NCBI RefSeq assembly: GCF_014697575.1
Contig: NZ_JACJSC010000014.1
Location: forward strand, 62,001 to 126,000
Direction: 5' to 3'
Length of the DNA: 64,000 nucleotides
Origin: Planktothrix sp. FACHB-1365
GTDB lineage: Bacteria > Cyanobacteriota > Cyanobacteriia > Cyanobacteriales > Microcoleaceae
The position numbers and the translations under genes were made by a program. Below are positions 55,276-63,895 of the stretch, piece after piece. Position 1 is the first letter of the stretch. Every line of letters begins with the position of its first letter. The notes under the pieces were generated by a model. The model worked only from the letters and a program-made list of their open reading frames with translations, did not search any database and was not told the DNA's origin.

Positions 55276-55575
55276 GATTGCAAGGGATTGATAACATTCA
55301 TGGTTTATAAAATAACATGAGAGATTGAAAACTCAGTCTAAGATTGAATTAAACAAAAATTGGACAAATCACCTGCAATCATTTCAATTCCTTGAAATCC
55401 TAATTTTTGCTGAAGTGTTATTAGGTTGTTGTCAAGGGTGTCCCTGATTATGTAATATCATTAAAACTATTATGTTAAATTATCAGCAGTAAAAAACTTT
55501 TTTAAAGTCATCCACCATCCGGCATTAATCCGATCTATTTCTCAAAAATTAACGAAAAAATCAAATCAATTGTAG
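55276..55575. other. Spacer upstream of the esterase gene
   Basis: About 300 AT-rich bases with no supported gene; I see no structured RNA or repeat here. It should hold the esterase promoter on the - strand. Confidence 0.4.
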
Positions 55576-55602
55576 GGTGCGTAAGGCGCAGCCGCACGCA
55601 CC
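55576..55602. repeat. GGTGCGT...ACGCACC palindromic repeat, copy 1
   Basis: GGTGCGTAAGGCGCAGCCGC runs into ACGCACC, an imperfect palindrome. Related copies lie at 56196-56222 and 63216-63240. Confidence 0.85.
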
Positions 55603-55657
55603 ATCTTTTAGGGAAGAAATATGCAATACAATGCGATCACACCATCAGCCCAAAATC

Positions 55658-55764
55658 TATAGCGCTACTTGAAGAGGGAACAGGGAACAGCTTAACAGGG
55701 AACAGTAAGAAGTGAAAGGGTTTTAGAGTTTAAAAATGTCCTAACCGTAATGCGTAGCGCTATA
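55658..55764. mobile_element. MITE-like element, copy A
   Basis: 107 bp bounded by perfect 11-bp inverted repeats TATAGCGCTAC/GTAGCGCTATA. The inside carries GGGAACA units, then GTAAGAAGTGAAAGGGTTTT, TTTAAAAATGTCCT and CCGTAATGC. Copy B at 63791-63895 has the same order in reverse orientation. No coding capacity. The TA at each end could be a target duplication, as in Tc1/IS630-type MITEs. Confidence 0.75.
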
Positions 55765-55826
55765 TTAATCCCGAAAAGAATTCTAAAAAAGGGAATCGAT
55801 AAAATTGATTAGCGATCGCTTTTCCT

Positions 55827-56199
55827 ATTACAGATGGTGCGTGTGGCTTTGTTTTACCCACGTTAGCGATCGCATCTTTCCCCGATACTTCCGCTTGTAT
55901 TACAGATGGTGTGTGTGGCTTTGTTTTACCCACGTTAGCGATCGCATCTTTCCCCGATACTTCCGCTTGTATTACAGATGGTGTGTGTGGCTTTGTTTTA
56001 CCCACGTTAGCGATCGCATCTTTCCCCAATACTTCCGCTTGTATTACAGATGGTGTGTGTGGCTTTGTTTTACCCACGTTAGCGATCGCATCTTTCCCCG
56101 ATACTTCCGCTTGTATTACGGATGGTGTGTGTGGCTTTGTTTTACCCACGTTAGCGATCGCATCTTTCCCCAATACTTCCGCTTGTATTACGGATGGTG
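55827..56199. repeat. 72-bp minisatellite carrying one HIP1 site per unit
   Basis: Five complete 72-bp units begin at 55827, 55899, 55971, 56043 and 56115, and a sixth is cut after 13 bases. Each holds GTGTGTGGCTTTGTTTTACC and TTAGCGATCGCATCTTTCCC; units differ at three sites. On the - strand a GTG-started frame (56221-55760, 153 codons) would encode 24-residue repeats GKDAIANVGKTKPHTPSVIQ(AEVS/L), but its start lies in a palindromic repeat and its end in the MITE-like element. I do not call it a gene. Confidence 0.92.
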
Positions 56200-56222
56200 C
56201 GTAAGGCGAAGCCGCACGCACC
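56196..56222. repeat. GGTGCGT...ACGCACC palindromic repeat, copy 2
   Basis: GGTGCGTAAGGCGAAGCCGC followed by ACGCACC, joined directly to the end of the 72-bp minisatellite and 16 bases from the end of gdhA. Confidence 0.85.
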
Positions 56223-56237
56223 CTACAGTCTGTGGTT

Positions 56238-57527
56238 CTATGGATATAAACCCCGATCCATTAAGGCTTGGGCGACACGACCCACGCCTAACGTATAAGC
56301 AGCTAATCGCATAGAAACCCCCCGCAATTTAGCTCGTTCACTCACACGAGAATAAGCTTGTACCATCAGGTTTTCCATTTCATGGTTCACCCGTTCTTCA
56401 TCCCAAAAAACAAAAGATTGACCTTGCACCCATTCTAAATAACTGACAACCACGCCACCAGCGTTCGCTAAAATATCGGGGAGAACGATAATTCCTCGCG
56501 CTTCTAACATTTGATCGGCTAATAATGTAATCGGTGCATTAGCCGCTTCAGCAATCATTTTCGCTTGAATTTGATCGGCATTTTCTTCAGTAATTTGATC
56601 TTCCATTGCCGCCGGAACCAAAACATCACAAGCTAATGTTAATAATTCGGCATTGCTAATGGGTTCACTATCGGGAAATCCCGCTATACTATGATTGTTG
56701 TGGGCAGCGTAGGCTTGCAGGGCTGGAATATCTAAGCCATTTTCCGAATAGATCCCGCCAGATACATTGGAAACTGCTAAGACCGTCGCGCCCGCTTCAT
56801 AAAACAATTGAGCCGCCGCCGCACCCACTTTCCCGAAGCCTTGAATCACAATTGCTACGCCTTCAAGGGTTTTGCCCATTTCGGCTAAGGCTTCCCGCAC
56901 GGTAATCATCACACCCCGTCCGGTTGCCATATCTCGTCCTTTTGAACCTCCCACAGATAACGGTTTCCCGGTCACAACCCCTAGCACCGCCCGCCCCATA
57001 TTCATCGAATAAGTATCCATGATCCAGGCCATTTCACGGGACGAGGTTCCCACGTCCGGCGCTGGAATATCGGTTTCTGGCCCAATATCTTTGATCAGTT
57101 CACTGGCATAACGACGGGTGATCCGTTCTAATTCATTTAAACTATATTGATGCGGATCAAAGCCAATGCCACCTTTAGCACCCCCGTAGGGAATGCCAAG
57201 TAAAGCACATTTCCACGTCATTAACATGGCTAAGGCGGAGAGTTCTCCCAAATTAACGGAGGGATGATAGCGTAAACCGCCTTTATAGGGGCCAAGGACA
57301 TCACAGTGTTGGACTCGATGTCCCGCTAACACCTCAACTTTACCGTTATCGAGTTTGACCGGAATGGAAACGGTCACAACTTTGCGGGGTTGTTGTAACA
57401 CCACCAGGATATTGTCATCAAGATTTAATTCAACCGCCGCTTGTCCCAAATAGCTACAAGTCCGATCATAGGGGCAAATATAAGCCGGAGTCGGTGCCGG
57501 ATTTATTCTGACAGGAGAGGATACCAT
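56238..57527 (-). CDS. gdhA: Glutamate dehydrogenase (Glu/Leu/Phe/Val dehydrogenase family)
   Basis: Interconverts glutamate and 2-oxoglutarate plus ammonium. 429 residues from ATG 57527, chosen because GGAGG lies 8 bases upstream; ATG 57542 would put that site inside the gene. Family features: PYKGGLRYHPSVNLGELSAL, the catalytic Lys in GIPYGGAKGGIGFDP, PAPDVGTSSREM, the Rossmann motif IQGFGKVGAAAAQL, and LPDILANAGGVVVSYLEWVQ. Whether NAD or NADP is used is not clear. Confidence 0.93.
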   Translation of the reverse strand: MVSSPVRINPAPTPAYICPYDRTCSYLGQAAVELNLDDNILVVLQQPRKVVTVSIPVKLDNGKVEVLAGHRVQHCDVLGPYKGGLRYHPSVNLGELSALAMLMTWKCALLGIPYGGAKGGIGFDPHQYSLNELERITRRYASELIKDIGPETDIPAPDVGTSSREMAWIMDTYSMNMGRAVLGVVTGKPLSVGGSKGRDMATGRGVMITVREALAEMGKTLEGVAIVIQGFGKVGAAAAQLFYEAGATVLAVSNVSGGIYSENGLDIPALQAYAAHNNHSIAGFPDSEPISNAELLTLACDVLVPAAMEDQITEENADQIQAKMIAEAANAPITLLADQMLEARGIIVLPDILANAGGVVVSYLEWVQGQSFVFWDEERVNHEMENLMVQAYSRVSERAKLRGVSMRLAAYTLGVGRVAQALMDRGLYP

Positions 57528-57648
57528 TGTGCAGACCTCCATCAGTAATCGCTGAATTTGTCTTCTATCTGTAGCCTAACCTGTGATCCCGAAGAAAAGG
57601 TTAAATTTGTAATAATTGTTACAGAATTTTACGTTTATGAGTGATATT

Positions 57649-57806
57649 AGAGGGAACAGGGAACAGGGAACAGGGAACAGGGAACAGGGAACAGGCAATA
57701 GGCAATAGGCAATAGGCAATAGGCAATAGGCAATAGGCAATAGTGGATAGCTGATAACTGATGACTGATGACTGATGACTGATAACTGTTAACTGATGAC
57801 TGTTAA
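57649..57806. repeat. Three adjoining heptamer arrays
   Basis: (GGGAACA)n at 57651-57690, then (GGCAATA)n at 57690-57744, then (TGATAAC/TGATGAC)n at 57750-57806. The last array enters the 3' end of the diguanylate cyclase gene and supplies its tail PLTVIS. Confidence 0.92.
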
Positions 57807-59597
57807 GGGTTGCACCCAGGAAACCCATTGATCTCGTCCTTGTTTTTTGGCACTGTAGAGAGCTTGATCGGCTTCGGTGATTAAGTCTTGGGGAAGTTGA
57901 TGGGAGTGGGGAATTTGACTGGCGATGCCTAAACTGATAGTAACAATAGATTTCCCGTTAGGAGTATTGGCATGGGGAATCATTAAGTTTCTAACTGTAG
58001 ATTGAATTTTGTCGGCGACACGATTAGCTTGATCGGGATTCGTATTCGGTAAAATAATCGCAAATTCTTCTCCACCATACCGAGCTAAAAGATCCGTTGA
58101 GCGGAGGATTTTTTGAATAGATCGAGCAATATTAATTAAGCATTGATCTCCGACAGGATGCCCATAGAAATCGTTAAAAAGTTTAAAATAATCAACATCA
58201 AATAAAATCAACGTTAAATAGTGATGCTTCTCTTGAGCAGTTTTCCAATTCCGATGAAAAATGATATCAAAATAACGACGATTCGCAATCCCAGTTAATC
58301 CATCTCTACGAGCCAGTTTTTCTAATTTTAAATTGGCGGTTTTCAGATCTTGCAGGGTTTGGCTTAATTTTTCGGCTTGGGAACGAGTTTGGGCTAATAA
58401 ATCCGAGTGGCTAAGGGCAATACTAAACTGGGCTGCTAATTGTTCTACAAATTTGAGTTCATTGTTTGTCCATTCACGGCGACGATCGCATTGATGAATA
58501 CACAGTAACCCCCAAAGGGTTTTACCATTCATTAAGGGGGCGACAATTTGAGCTTTAATTTGAAATTGTTCTAATAATTGAAGATGGCAATCTTTTAAGT
58601 TCGCTTCATAAATATTATTTAAAACTTGCATTCGACCTTGGTGATAATCCATCGCATATTTTTCTCCAAAACATCGATCATAAATTGGATGGGCTAATGC
58701 AGAATCATAGATCGGTAAAACGCTTTCAGAAACAAATTGACCTAAGCAATAACTGGATTCTGGATCAAAGCGAAAGACTCCCACCCGGTCAGCATTCAGG
58801 GCTTTGAGAACTTCTCTAGCAGTGGTTTTAAATAAAATATCTAAATCTAAAGATTCCCGAATGGTGGAAATAACGCTTAATAAAATTTGTTGTTGTTCAC
58901 TGGTTTTTTCTAAATCTTTGGCTTTTTGTTGCGTCTGAGCTAATAATTCAGCTTGGTGAACTGCAAATCCTAAGTGAGTCGCAACTTGAGCTAAAAATTC
59001 CACTTCTGAATCGTGCCATTCACGAGGTTTAGAATGTTGATAGGCTGCCAAAACCCCCCAGAGTTTGTGTTGGGTAAAAATCGGAGCCGTTGCATAGGCT
59101 CGAATTCCAAACTGGAGTAAAACATCAACATGACATTGAGATAATCCAGCTTCAAGCACATCAGCAACCACTAAAGTTTGATTTTCCCGATATCGCCCCC
59201 CCTGGTTCTCCTGAAGATAACTATCAATCCAAACGGTATTTTTGCCTAACTTTTCTTCATCAATCCAACCGGGTTCAGCAAATTCAAAGTCACTGACAAA
59301 TTCTCCACCCCAATCTTCATGGAAGCGATAAACAGCAACTCGTTCTGCTCCTAAGAGTTTACAGGTTTCTTTGGTTGTAGTGCGAAAAACATAATCGATA
59401 TCTAAAGAGGCTCGAATTTTACTAAGCACTCGATAAAGAGCATTCTGCTGTTGCTTCATCTGCTCATTCTTAATGGTTTCTACTTGGAGTTTAGCTTCTA
59501 ACTCATCCAGACTTGCTAATCCCAATAACTGATAACTCCAATTCAGGAAGGGACGCAGGATTGTCGCCAAGCCAAATAATTTTTTTTTATACAACAT
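57789..59597 (-). CDS. GAF-GAF-GGDEF diguanylate cyclase
   Basis: 602 residues from ATG 59597. A short hydrophobic N-terminus (FGLATILRPFLNWSYQLLGL) is followed by coiled coil and two GAF domains (about 60-215 and 235-400), each with DRVGVF/AERVAVY strands; no bilin-binding Cys was confidently placed. The GGDEF domain (~430-595) has the active motif RYGGEEFA. RSTD lies five residues before it, the intact inhibitory I-site. It makes c-di-GMP under feedback control. The final residues derive from the repeat array. Confidence 0.94.
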   Translation of the reverse strand: MLYKKKLFGLATILRPFLNWSYQLLGLASLDELEAKLQVETIKNEQMKQQQNALYRVLSKIRASLDIDYVFRTTTKETCKLLGAERVAVYRFHEDWGGEFVSDFEFAEPGWIDEEKLGKNTVWIDSYLQENQGGRYRENQTLVVADVLEAGLSQCHVDVLLQFGIRAYATAPIFTQHKLWGVLAAYQHSKPREWHDSEVEFLAQVATHLGFAVHQAELLAQTQQKAKDLEKTSEQQQILLSVISTIRESLDLDILFKTTAREVLKALNADRVGVFRFDPESSYCLGQFVSESVLPIYDSALAHPIYDRCFGEKYAMDYHQGRMQVLNNIYEANLKDCHLQLLEQFQIKAQIVAPLMNGKTLWGLLCIHQCDRRREWTNNELKFVEQLAAQFSIALSHSDLLAQTRSQAEKLSQTLQDLKTANLKLEKLARRDGLTGIANRRYFDIIFHRNWKTAQEKHHYLTLILFDVDYFKLFNDFYGHPVGDQCLINIARSIQKILRSTDLLARYGGEEFAIILPNTNPDQANRVADKIQSTVRNLMIPHANTPNGKSIVTISLGIASQIPHSHQLPQDLITEADQALYSAKKQGRDQWVSWVQPLTVIS

Positions 59598-59603
59598 TAG
59601 CAA

Positions 59604-59936
59604 AGCATTCTGTTCAAGAATTTCGATTCTTTTAAGTATTCAATATACCGCAGAAGCTTACACCCTATCTGATGATTTTTTGATCACATTTCCATTGTAA
59701 AACTCAAGGAATTCTATTGAGAGTATACAGACCGGGGAAAGTTTAGTCCTTATGGGATCGGTCGTCCTGAAGTCAAAAAACCCAAACCCGCATCCTGTCT
59801 AGGATTTCAAGCTTGATCTAATATCAACAATCCTCTAAAAAGGGCGTTCGATGTTAGTTCTCAAATCCATTTCAGCGCGGGTTCTACACAGGAACTAAGA
59901 CTCTGTGAATCAGGGTTTATTTCCCCTAAACTCTCT
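59604..59936. other. Spacer between the cyclase and the HxlR gene
   Basis: 333 bases with no supported gene, repeat array or clear hairpin. It holds the cyclase promoter on the - strand and the trailer of the HxlR gene. Confidence 0.4.
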
Positions 59937-60329
59937 TTAGAGTGTAAGTTCCAATGGACAAACACAATGACTGTCTTTTAACCATTGTTCTCCGACTTGC
60001 TTTAAAGCGACTAAAACCGGTTGAAGTTCTAATCCCTTCTCCGTCAGAGAATACTCTACACGCGGGGGAATTTCAGCATAAACGGTGCGGTGGATTAACC
60101 CATGTTTTTCCAACTCCCGCAACCGAACTGTTAGGGTTTTGGTACTAATACCGGGTAACGCCTCTAACAGTTCATGGGTGCGTTGGTTTCCGCGAAATAA
60201 CTCCCGCAGGATAGAGATTGACCATTTTGTTCCGATTAATTCCAGAATAAACTCAATCGGACACATCATGTCTAGGCATTGGTTACTGTCCCATACCTCG
60301 GTAGTCTTGTAACATTCCTTAACTTTCAT
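59937..60329 (-). CDS. HxlR-type transcription regulator
   Basis: A 130-residue winged-helix DNA-binding protein. CPIEFILELIGTKWSISILR and LPGISTKTLTVRLRELEKHG are the HxlR signatures, followed by the wing PPRVEYSLTEKG. The Cys in MMCPIEF is where redox- or electrophile-sensing HxlR proteins carry theirs; two more Cys lie at the C-terminus (HCVCPL). AGGAGG five bases before the start gives a strong ribosome site. Divergent from ppsA, so it might control that gene or itself (inference). Confidence 0.92.
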   Translation of the reverse strand: MKVKECYKTTEVWDSNQCLDMMCPIEFILELIGTKWSISILRELFRGNQRTHELLEALPGISTKTLTVRLRELEKHGLIHRTVYAEIPPRVEYSLTEKGLELQPVLVALKQVGEQWLKDSHCVCPLELTL

Positions 60330-60703
60330 TCGCGCCTCCTAAAAAAACTTAATGTTTTTTAAAATATCTCTCAGAAGCCGATCTGTCGCCATTCTTTCCA
60401 TTAGGTAACTAAGACTATTTTACCAAGAGGGATGTCGATTTCCAACAGACGCAATAAGATAAAAGTAGGATTAATTAAACGTCGAGTATTCACTCAGCCA
60501 CCTAAACTCAATCCAATTTAAACTAAATTGAACTCGACGCTTAAACATTAGGGATCAACCATTTACGATTTTAGAGAAAACACTAAATCTGTCTGAAGGT
60601 AGATAGAAATAGCCTTTTCTCTCAACAGACTTATTTTGCAATAAAAGTACATAATCACTATCTAAGGATTAGGTAGTTAGTTTGATTTGGAGTTATTTAA
60701 ACC
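60330..60703. promoter_or_regulatory. Divergent regulatory region HxlR/ppsA with inverted repeat
   Basis: A gene-free stretch of 374 bases. CGTCGAGT (60481-60488) and ACTCGACG (60533-60540) are inverted copies around a 44-base centre that itself contains CAATTTAAACTAAATTG, a small hairpin. It could be an operator, a leader structure or a relic element. Promoter boxes for ppsA were not clear. Confidence 0.45.
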
Positions 60704-63133
60704 ATGTTAAAAACCTTACCCTTTAAACCCTTATCTCAATATAAAGAACAAGCCTTAATTCTCTGGTTTGATCAAGTCGGAATTGAGGATGTTGGTTTAG
60801 TTGGCGGAAAAAATGCCTCCCTAGGAGAGATGATTCAACAGTTACAACCTAAAGGAATTAACGTTCCTCAAGGGTTTGCTATTACTGCTTATGCTTATTG
60901 GTATTTCATTACCTATGCCAATTTAGAACAACAACTCAAACAATTATTTGCGGGTTTAGATGTAGAAGATATTAAAAATCTTCGTCTTCGCGGTCAACAA
61001 GCGCGATCTCTGATTTTAAATACTCTATTTCCACCCAAATTAGAAGGCGAAATTGTAGCCGCTTATCAAAAACTTTGCGATCGCTATGGTCAAAATACCG
61101 ATGTCGCCGTGCGTTCCTCCGCCACCGCCGAAGACTTACCCGATGCCAGTTTTGCAGGTCAACAAGAAACCTACTTAAATATTAAAGGAGCCAAAGCCGT
61201 CTTAGATGCAACTCGCTATTGTTTTGCCTCTATTTTTACCGATCGCGCCATTTCCTATCGTACCTTAAAAGGGTTTGATCACTGTAATATTGCCCTCTCC
61301 GTTGGTATTCAAAAAATGGTACGTTCCGACTTAGCGACATCGGGGGTAATGTTCTCCATTGATACCGAAACTGGATTTAAAAATGCTGCCTTAATTACAG
61401 CAGCTTACGGGTTAGGAGAAAACGTCGTTCAAGGTGCAGTAAACCCCGATGAATATCTGGTGTTTAAACCCACATTACGGGAAGGATTTAAACCGATTTT
61501 AGAAAAACGCTTAGGCACAAAAGCGGTTAAAATGGTGTATGAACTGGGACAAAAAACTAAAAATATAGAAGTTCCGATTTCTGAACAGAAAAAATTTGCT
61601 CTTTCTGACGAAGAAATTCTAAAATTAGCCCAATGGACAGTGATGATAGAAGATCACTATTCCCAAGTCCGACAATGCTATTCACCGATGGATATTGAAT
61701 GGGCAAAAGATGGCTTAAATGGAGAGTTATTTATTGTCCAAGCTCGTCCAGAAACGGTACAATCTCAAAAAACAGGACGGGTTTTACAACATTATAAATT
61801 ACAAGGCAAAGGTCGAGTATTAGTCACAGGTCGGGCTGTAGGTGATAAAATTGGGCAAGGAAAAGCTCGTGTCATGACCAGTGTTAAAAATATGGATCAG
61901 TTTCAAGCGGGAGATGTATTAGTCACCCATAAAACTGACCCCGACTGGGAACCGATTATGAAGAAAGCCAGTGCAATTATTACCAACGCTGGAGGCAGAA
62001 CTTGTCATGCAGCGATTATTGCACGGGAGTTAGGAATTCCCGCTATTGTAGGTTGTGTCAATGCAACGGAAGTATTAAATACGGGAGATAAAATTACGGT
62101 TTCCTGCGCCGAAGGAGAAGCCGGAAAAGTTTATCAAGGGTTAGTTCCTTTTATTATTGAAGAAACCGTATTAGACCATCTTCCTAAAACCCAAACTAAA
62201 ATGATGATGAATGTGGGAAACCCGGAAGAAGCGTTTAAATTGTCTGCTATTCCCAATGATGGTGTTGGGTTAGCTCGGTTAGAATTTATTATTGCAAATC
62301 ACATCCAAACCCACCCCTTAGCATTAATTTATTTTGATCAATTACAAGATGAAGCCGTTAAACAACAAATTGCTCAATTAACGGAACATTATGATCATAA
62401 ACCCGATTTCTTTGTTGATAAACTCGCTCATGGAATCAGTATGATTGCGGCGGCTTTTTATCCGAATCCTGTGATCGTGCGGATGAGTGATTTTAAAAGT
62501 AATGAATACGCGAATTTATTGGGGGGTCAACAATTTGAACCCAGCGAAGAAAATCCGATGATCGGTTGGCGGGGTGCATCCCGATATTATGATCCGAAAT
62601 ATCGAGAAGCATTTGCCTTAGAATGTCAAGCTTTAAAACGGGTGAGAACTGAAATGGGATTAGCCAATGTGATCCCGATGATTCCCTTTTGTCGGACACC
62701 GGAAGAAGGACAAAAAGTGTTAGCGGAAATGGCAAAACATGGGTTAGTTCGGGGAGAAAACGGCTTACAAGTCTATGTGATGTGTGAATTACCGAGTAAT
62801 GTTTTAATGGCGGATGAGTTTTGTCAAGTGTTTGATGGCTTCTCGATTGGATCAAATGATTTAACCCAATTAATGTTAGGATTAGATCGAGATTCGGCGT
62901 TAGTCGCTCCTATTTTTGACGAACGAGATGAAGCCGTAAGACGCATGATTGAAATGGCGATCGCAACGGTTAAAGCCTACAATCGTAAGATTGGAATTTG
63001 TGGTCAAGCGCCGAGTGATTATCCTGAATTTGCACGTTTCTTAGTGGAATTAGGAATAGATTCCATCAGTTTAAATCCAGATTCGGTGTTGAGGACAACT
63101 TTGGATATTGCTGAGATGGAAGCCTCCCGCTAG
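60704..63133 (+). CDS. ppsA: Phosphoenolpyruvate synthase
   Basis: Converts pyruvate, ATP and water to PEP, AMP and phosphate through a phosphohistidine. 809 residues: ATP-grasp domain (VGGKNASLGEMIQQL; VAVRSSATAEDLPDASFAGQ), central domain with the phospho-His in GGRTCHAAIIARELGIPAIV, and the PEP-binding barrel (MIPFCRTPEEGQKV; GSNDLTQLMLGLDRDS; ICGQAPSDYPEF with the catalytic Cys). Length and order match PpsA, not pyruvate phosphate dikinase. Monocistronic. Confidence 0.96.
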   Translation: MLKTLPFKPLSQYKEQALILWFDQVGIEDVGLVGGKNASLGEMIQQLQPKGINVPQGFAITAYAYWYFITYANLEQQLKQLFAGLDVEDIKNLRLRGQQARSLILNTLFPPKLEGEIVAAYQKLCDRYGQNTDVAVRSSATAEDLPDASFAGQQETYLNIKGAKAVLDATRYCFASIFTDRAISYRTLKGFDHCNIALSVGIQKMVRSDLATSGVMFSIDTETGFKNAALITAAYGLGENVVQGAVNPDEYLVFKPTLREGFKPILEKRLGTKAVKMVYELGQKTKNIEVPISEQKKFALSDEEILKLAQWTVMIEDHYSQVRQCYSPMDIEWAKDGLNGELFIVQARPETVQSQKTGRVLQHYKLQGKGRVLVTGRAVGDKIGQGKARVMTSVKNMDQFQAGDVLVTHKTDPDWEPIMKKASAIITNAGGRTCHAAIIARELGIPAIVGCVNATEVLNTGDKITVSCAEGEAGKVYQGLVPFIIEETVLDHLPKTQTKMMMNVGNPEEAFKLSAIPNDGVGLARLEFIIANHIQTHPLALIYFDQLQDEAVKQQIAQLTEHYDHKPDFFVDKLAHGISMIAAAFYPNPVIVRMSDFKSNEYANLLGGQQFEPSEENPMIGWRGASRYYDPKYREAFALECQALKRVRTEMGLANVIPMIPFCRTPEEGQKVLAEMAKHGLVRGENGLQVYVMCELPSNVLMADEFCQVFDGFSIGSNDLTQLMLGLDRDSALVAPIFDERDEAVRRMIEMAIATVKAYNRKIGICGQAPSDYPEFARFLVELGIDSISLNPDSVLRTTLDIAEMEASR

Positions 63134-63215
63134 GGAATGAAAAAATTGAAAAGTGGTGTAAGTTAACAACTGCTTTAGTGAATTCATCCTAAAGCAGTCT
63201 TCTCTCAACTGTAGG

Positions 63216-63240
63216 GTGCGTAAGCTCCGCGCACGCACCA
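63216..63240. repeat. GGTGCGT...ACGCACC palindromic repeat, copy 3
   Basis: GGTGCGTAAGCTCCGCGCAC then GCACC, downstream of ppsA. As an RNA it would form a stable hairpin and may help end ppsA transcription. Confidence 0.8.
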
Positions 63241-63342
63241 AAACAACCCTATTTTTAAGTTAAATTATAGAAAGGGTCAATCCTTAATCTTAAATTTGTA
63301 TTAAATATCAACAGCGTCAACCCTTGTAACTCAGAACCCTTT

Positions 63343-63645
63343 ATGGAAACTCAACCTCTTCATTGTGTGTTAATTTGTCAACATCAGTCTTGTCAGCGAC
63401 AGGGTTCGGTTGCAGTTCTGGAGGCTTTTGAAAATTATAAGATTGAGGGAGTAATAATAGAAGCCAGTGGTTGTCAAGGTCAATGTAATATTGGCCCGAC
63501 GATGCGAGTCACGCCCGATGAAATTTGGTATTATCGCGTTAAACCGGAAGAAGTTCCCCTCATTGTTGAACAACACCTCAAACAAGGTCAACCCGTCCAA
63601 GATAAACTTAACCCCCGCATTCATCCCCGCTATCAATATTCTTAA
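63343..63645 (+). CDS. Thioredoxin-fold [2Fe-2S] ferredoxin-like protein
   Basis: A 100-residue protein with the spacing of thioredoxin-like ferredoxins: first Cys pair in ICQHQSCQRQGS and second in ASGCQGQCNIGPTMRV, then the VTPDEIWYYRVKPEEVPLIV end of the fold. It probably carries electrons on a [2Fe-2S] cluster; a partner is not visible. Transcribed alone, 209 bases after ppsA. Confidence 0.9.
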   Translation: METQPLHCVLICQHQSCQRQGSVAVLEAFENYKIEGVIIEASGCQGQCNIGPTMRVTPDEIWYYRVKPEEVPLIVEQHLKQGQPVQDKLNPRIHPRYQYS

Positions 63646-63790
63646 CTCGTTGTTGCGATTTATTAATCATAAAAAATCGACACAAATCCCAGTGTAGGGG
63701 TGAGGTTACCTCGCCCCGAAGATTAATTTGATTTTAATATTAATCTACTGTTCTAATCGTAAATTTTAATAGAATATCACTCATCTATAG

Positions 63791-63895
63791 TATAGCGCTA
63801 CGCATTACGGTGAGGACATTTTTAAACCCTGAAACCCTTTCAATTCTTACTGTTCCCTTTTCCCTGTTCCCTGTTCCCTTGCGCGTAGCGCTATA
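63791..63895. mobile_element. MITE-like element, copy B
   Basis: 105 bp with the same 11-bp inverted ends as copy A (TATAGCGCTAC/GTAGCGCTATA), in reverse orientation. On the - strand its internal GGGAACAGTAAGAATTGAAA followed by GGGTTTCAGGGTTTAAAAAT matches copy A with few changes. It overlaps the 3' end of the membrane-protein gene entering from the right. Confidence 0.75.

Noticed and set aside
55827-56199. CRISPR array
   Set aside because: Units are contiguous 72-bp tandem copies without unique spacers, and no cas genes are near.
55805-56314. Long + strand frames across the 72-bp repeat (YRWCVWLCFTHVSDRIF units)
   Set aside because: Trp/Cys/Phe-rich nonsense forced by the repeat; the - strand frame is more protein-like but its start and end lie in other repeats.
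59604-60703. Search for tRNA genes and riboswitches in the larger spacers
   Set aside because: No cloverleaf, T-loop signature or known riboswitch core could be recognised by eye; absence is not proven.
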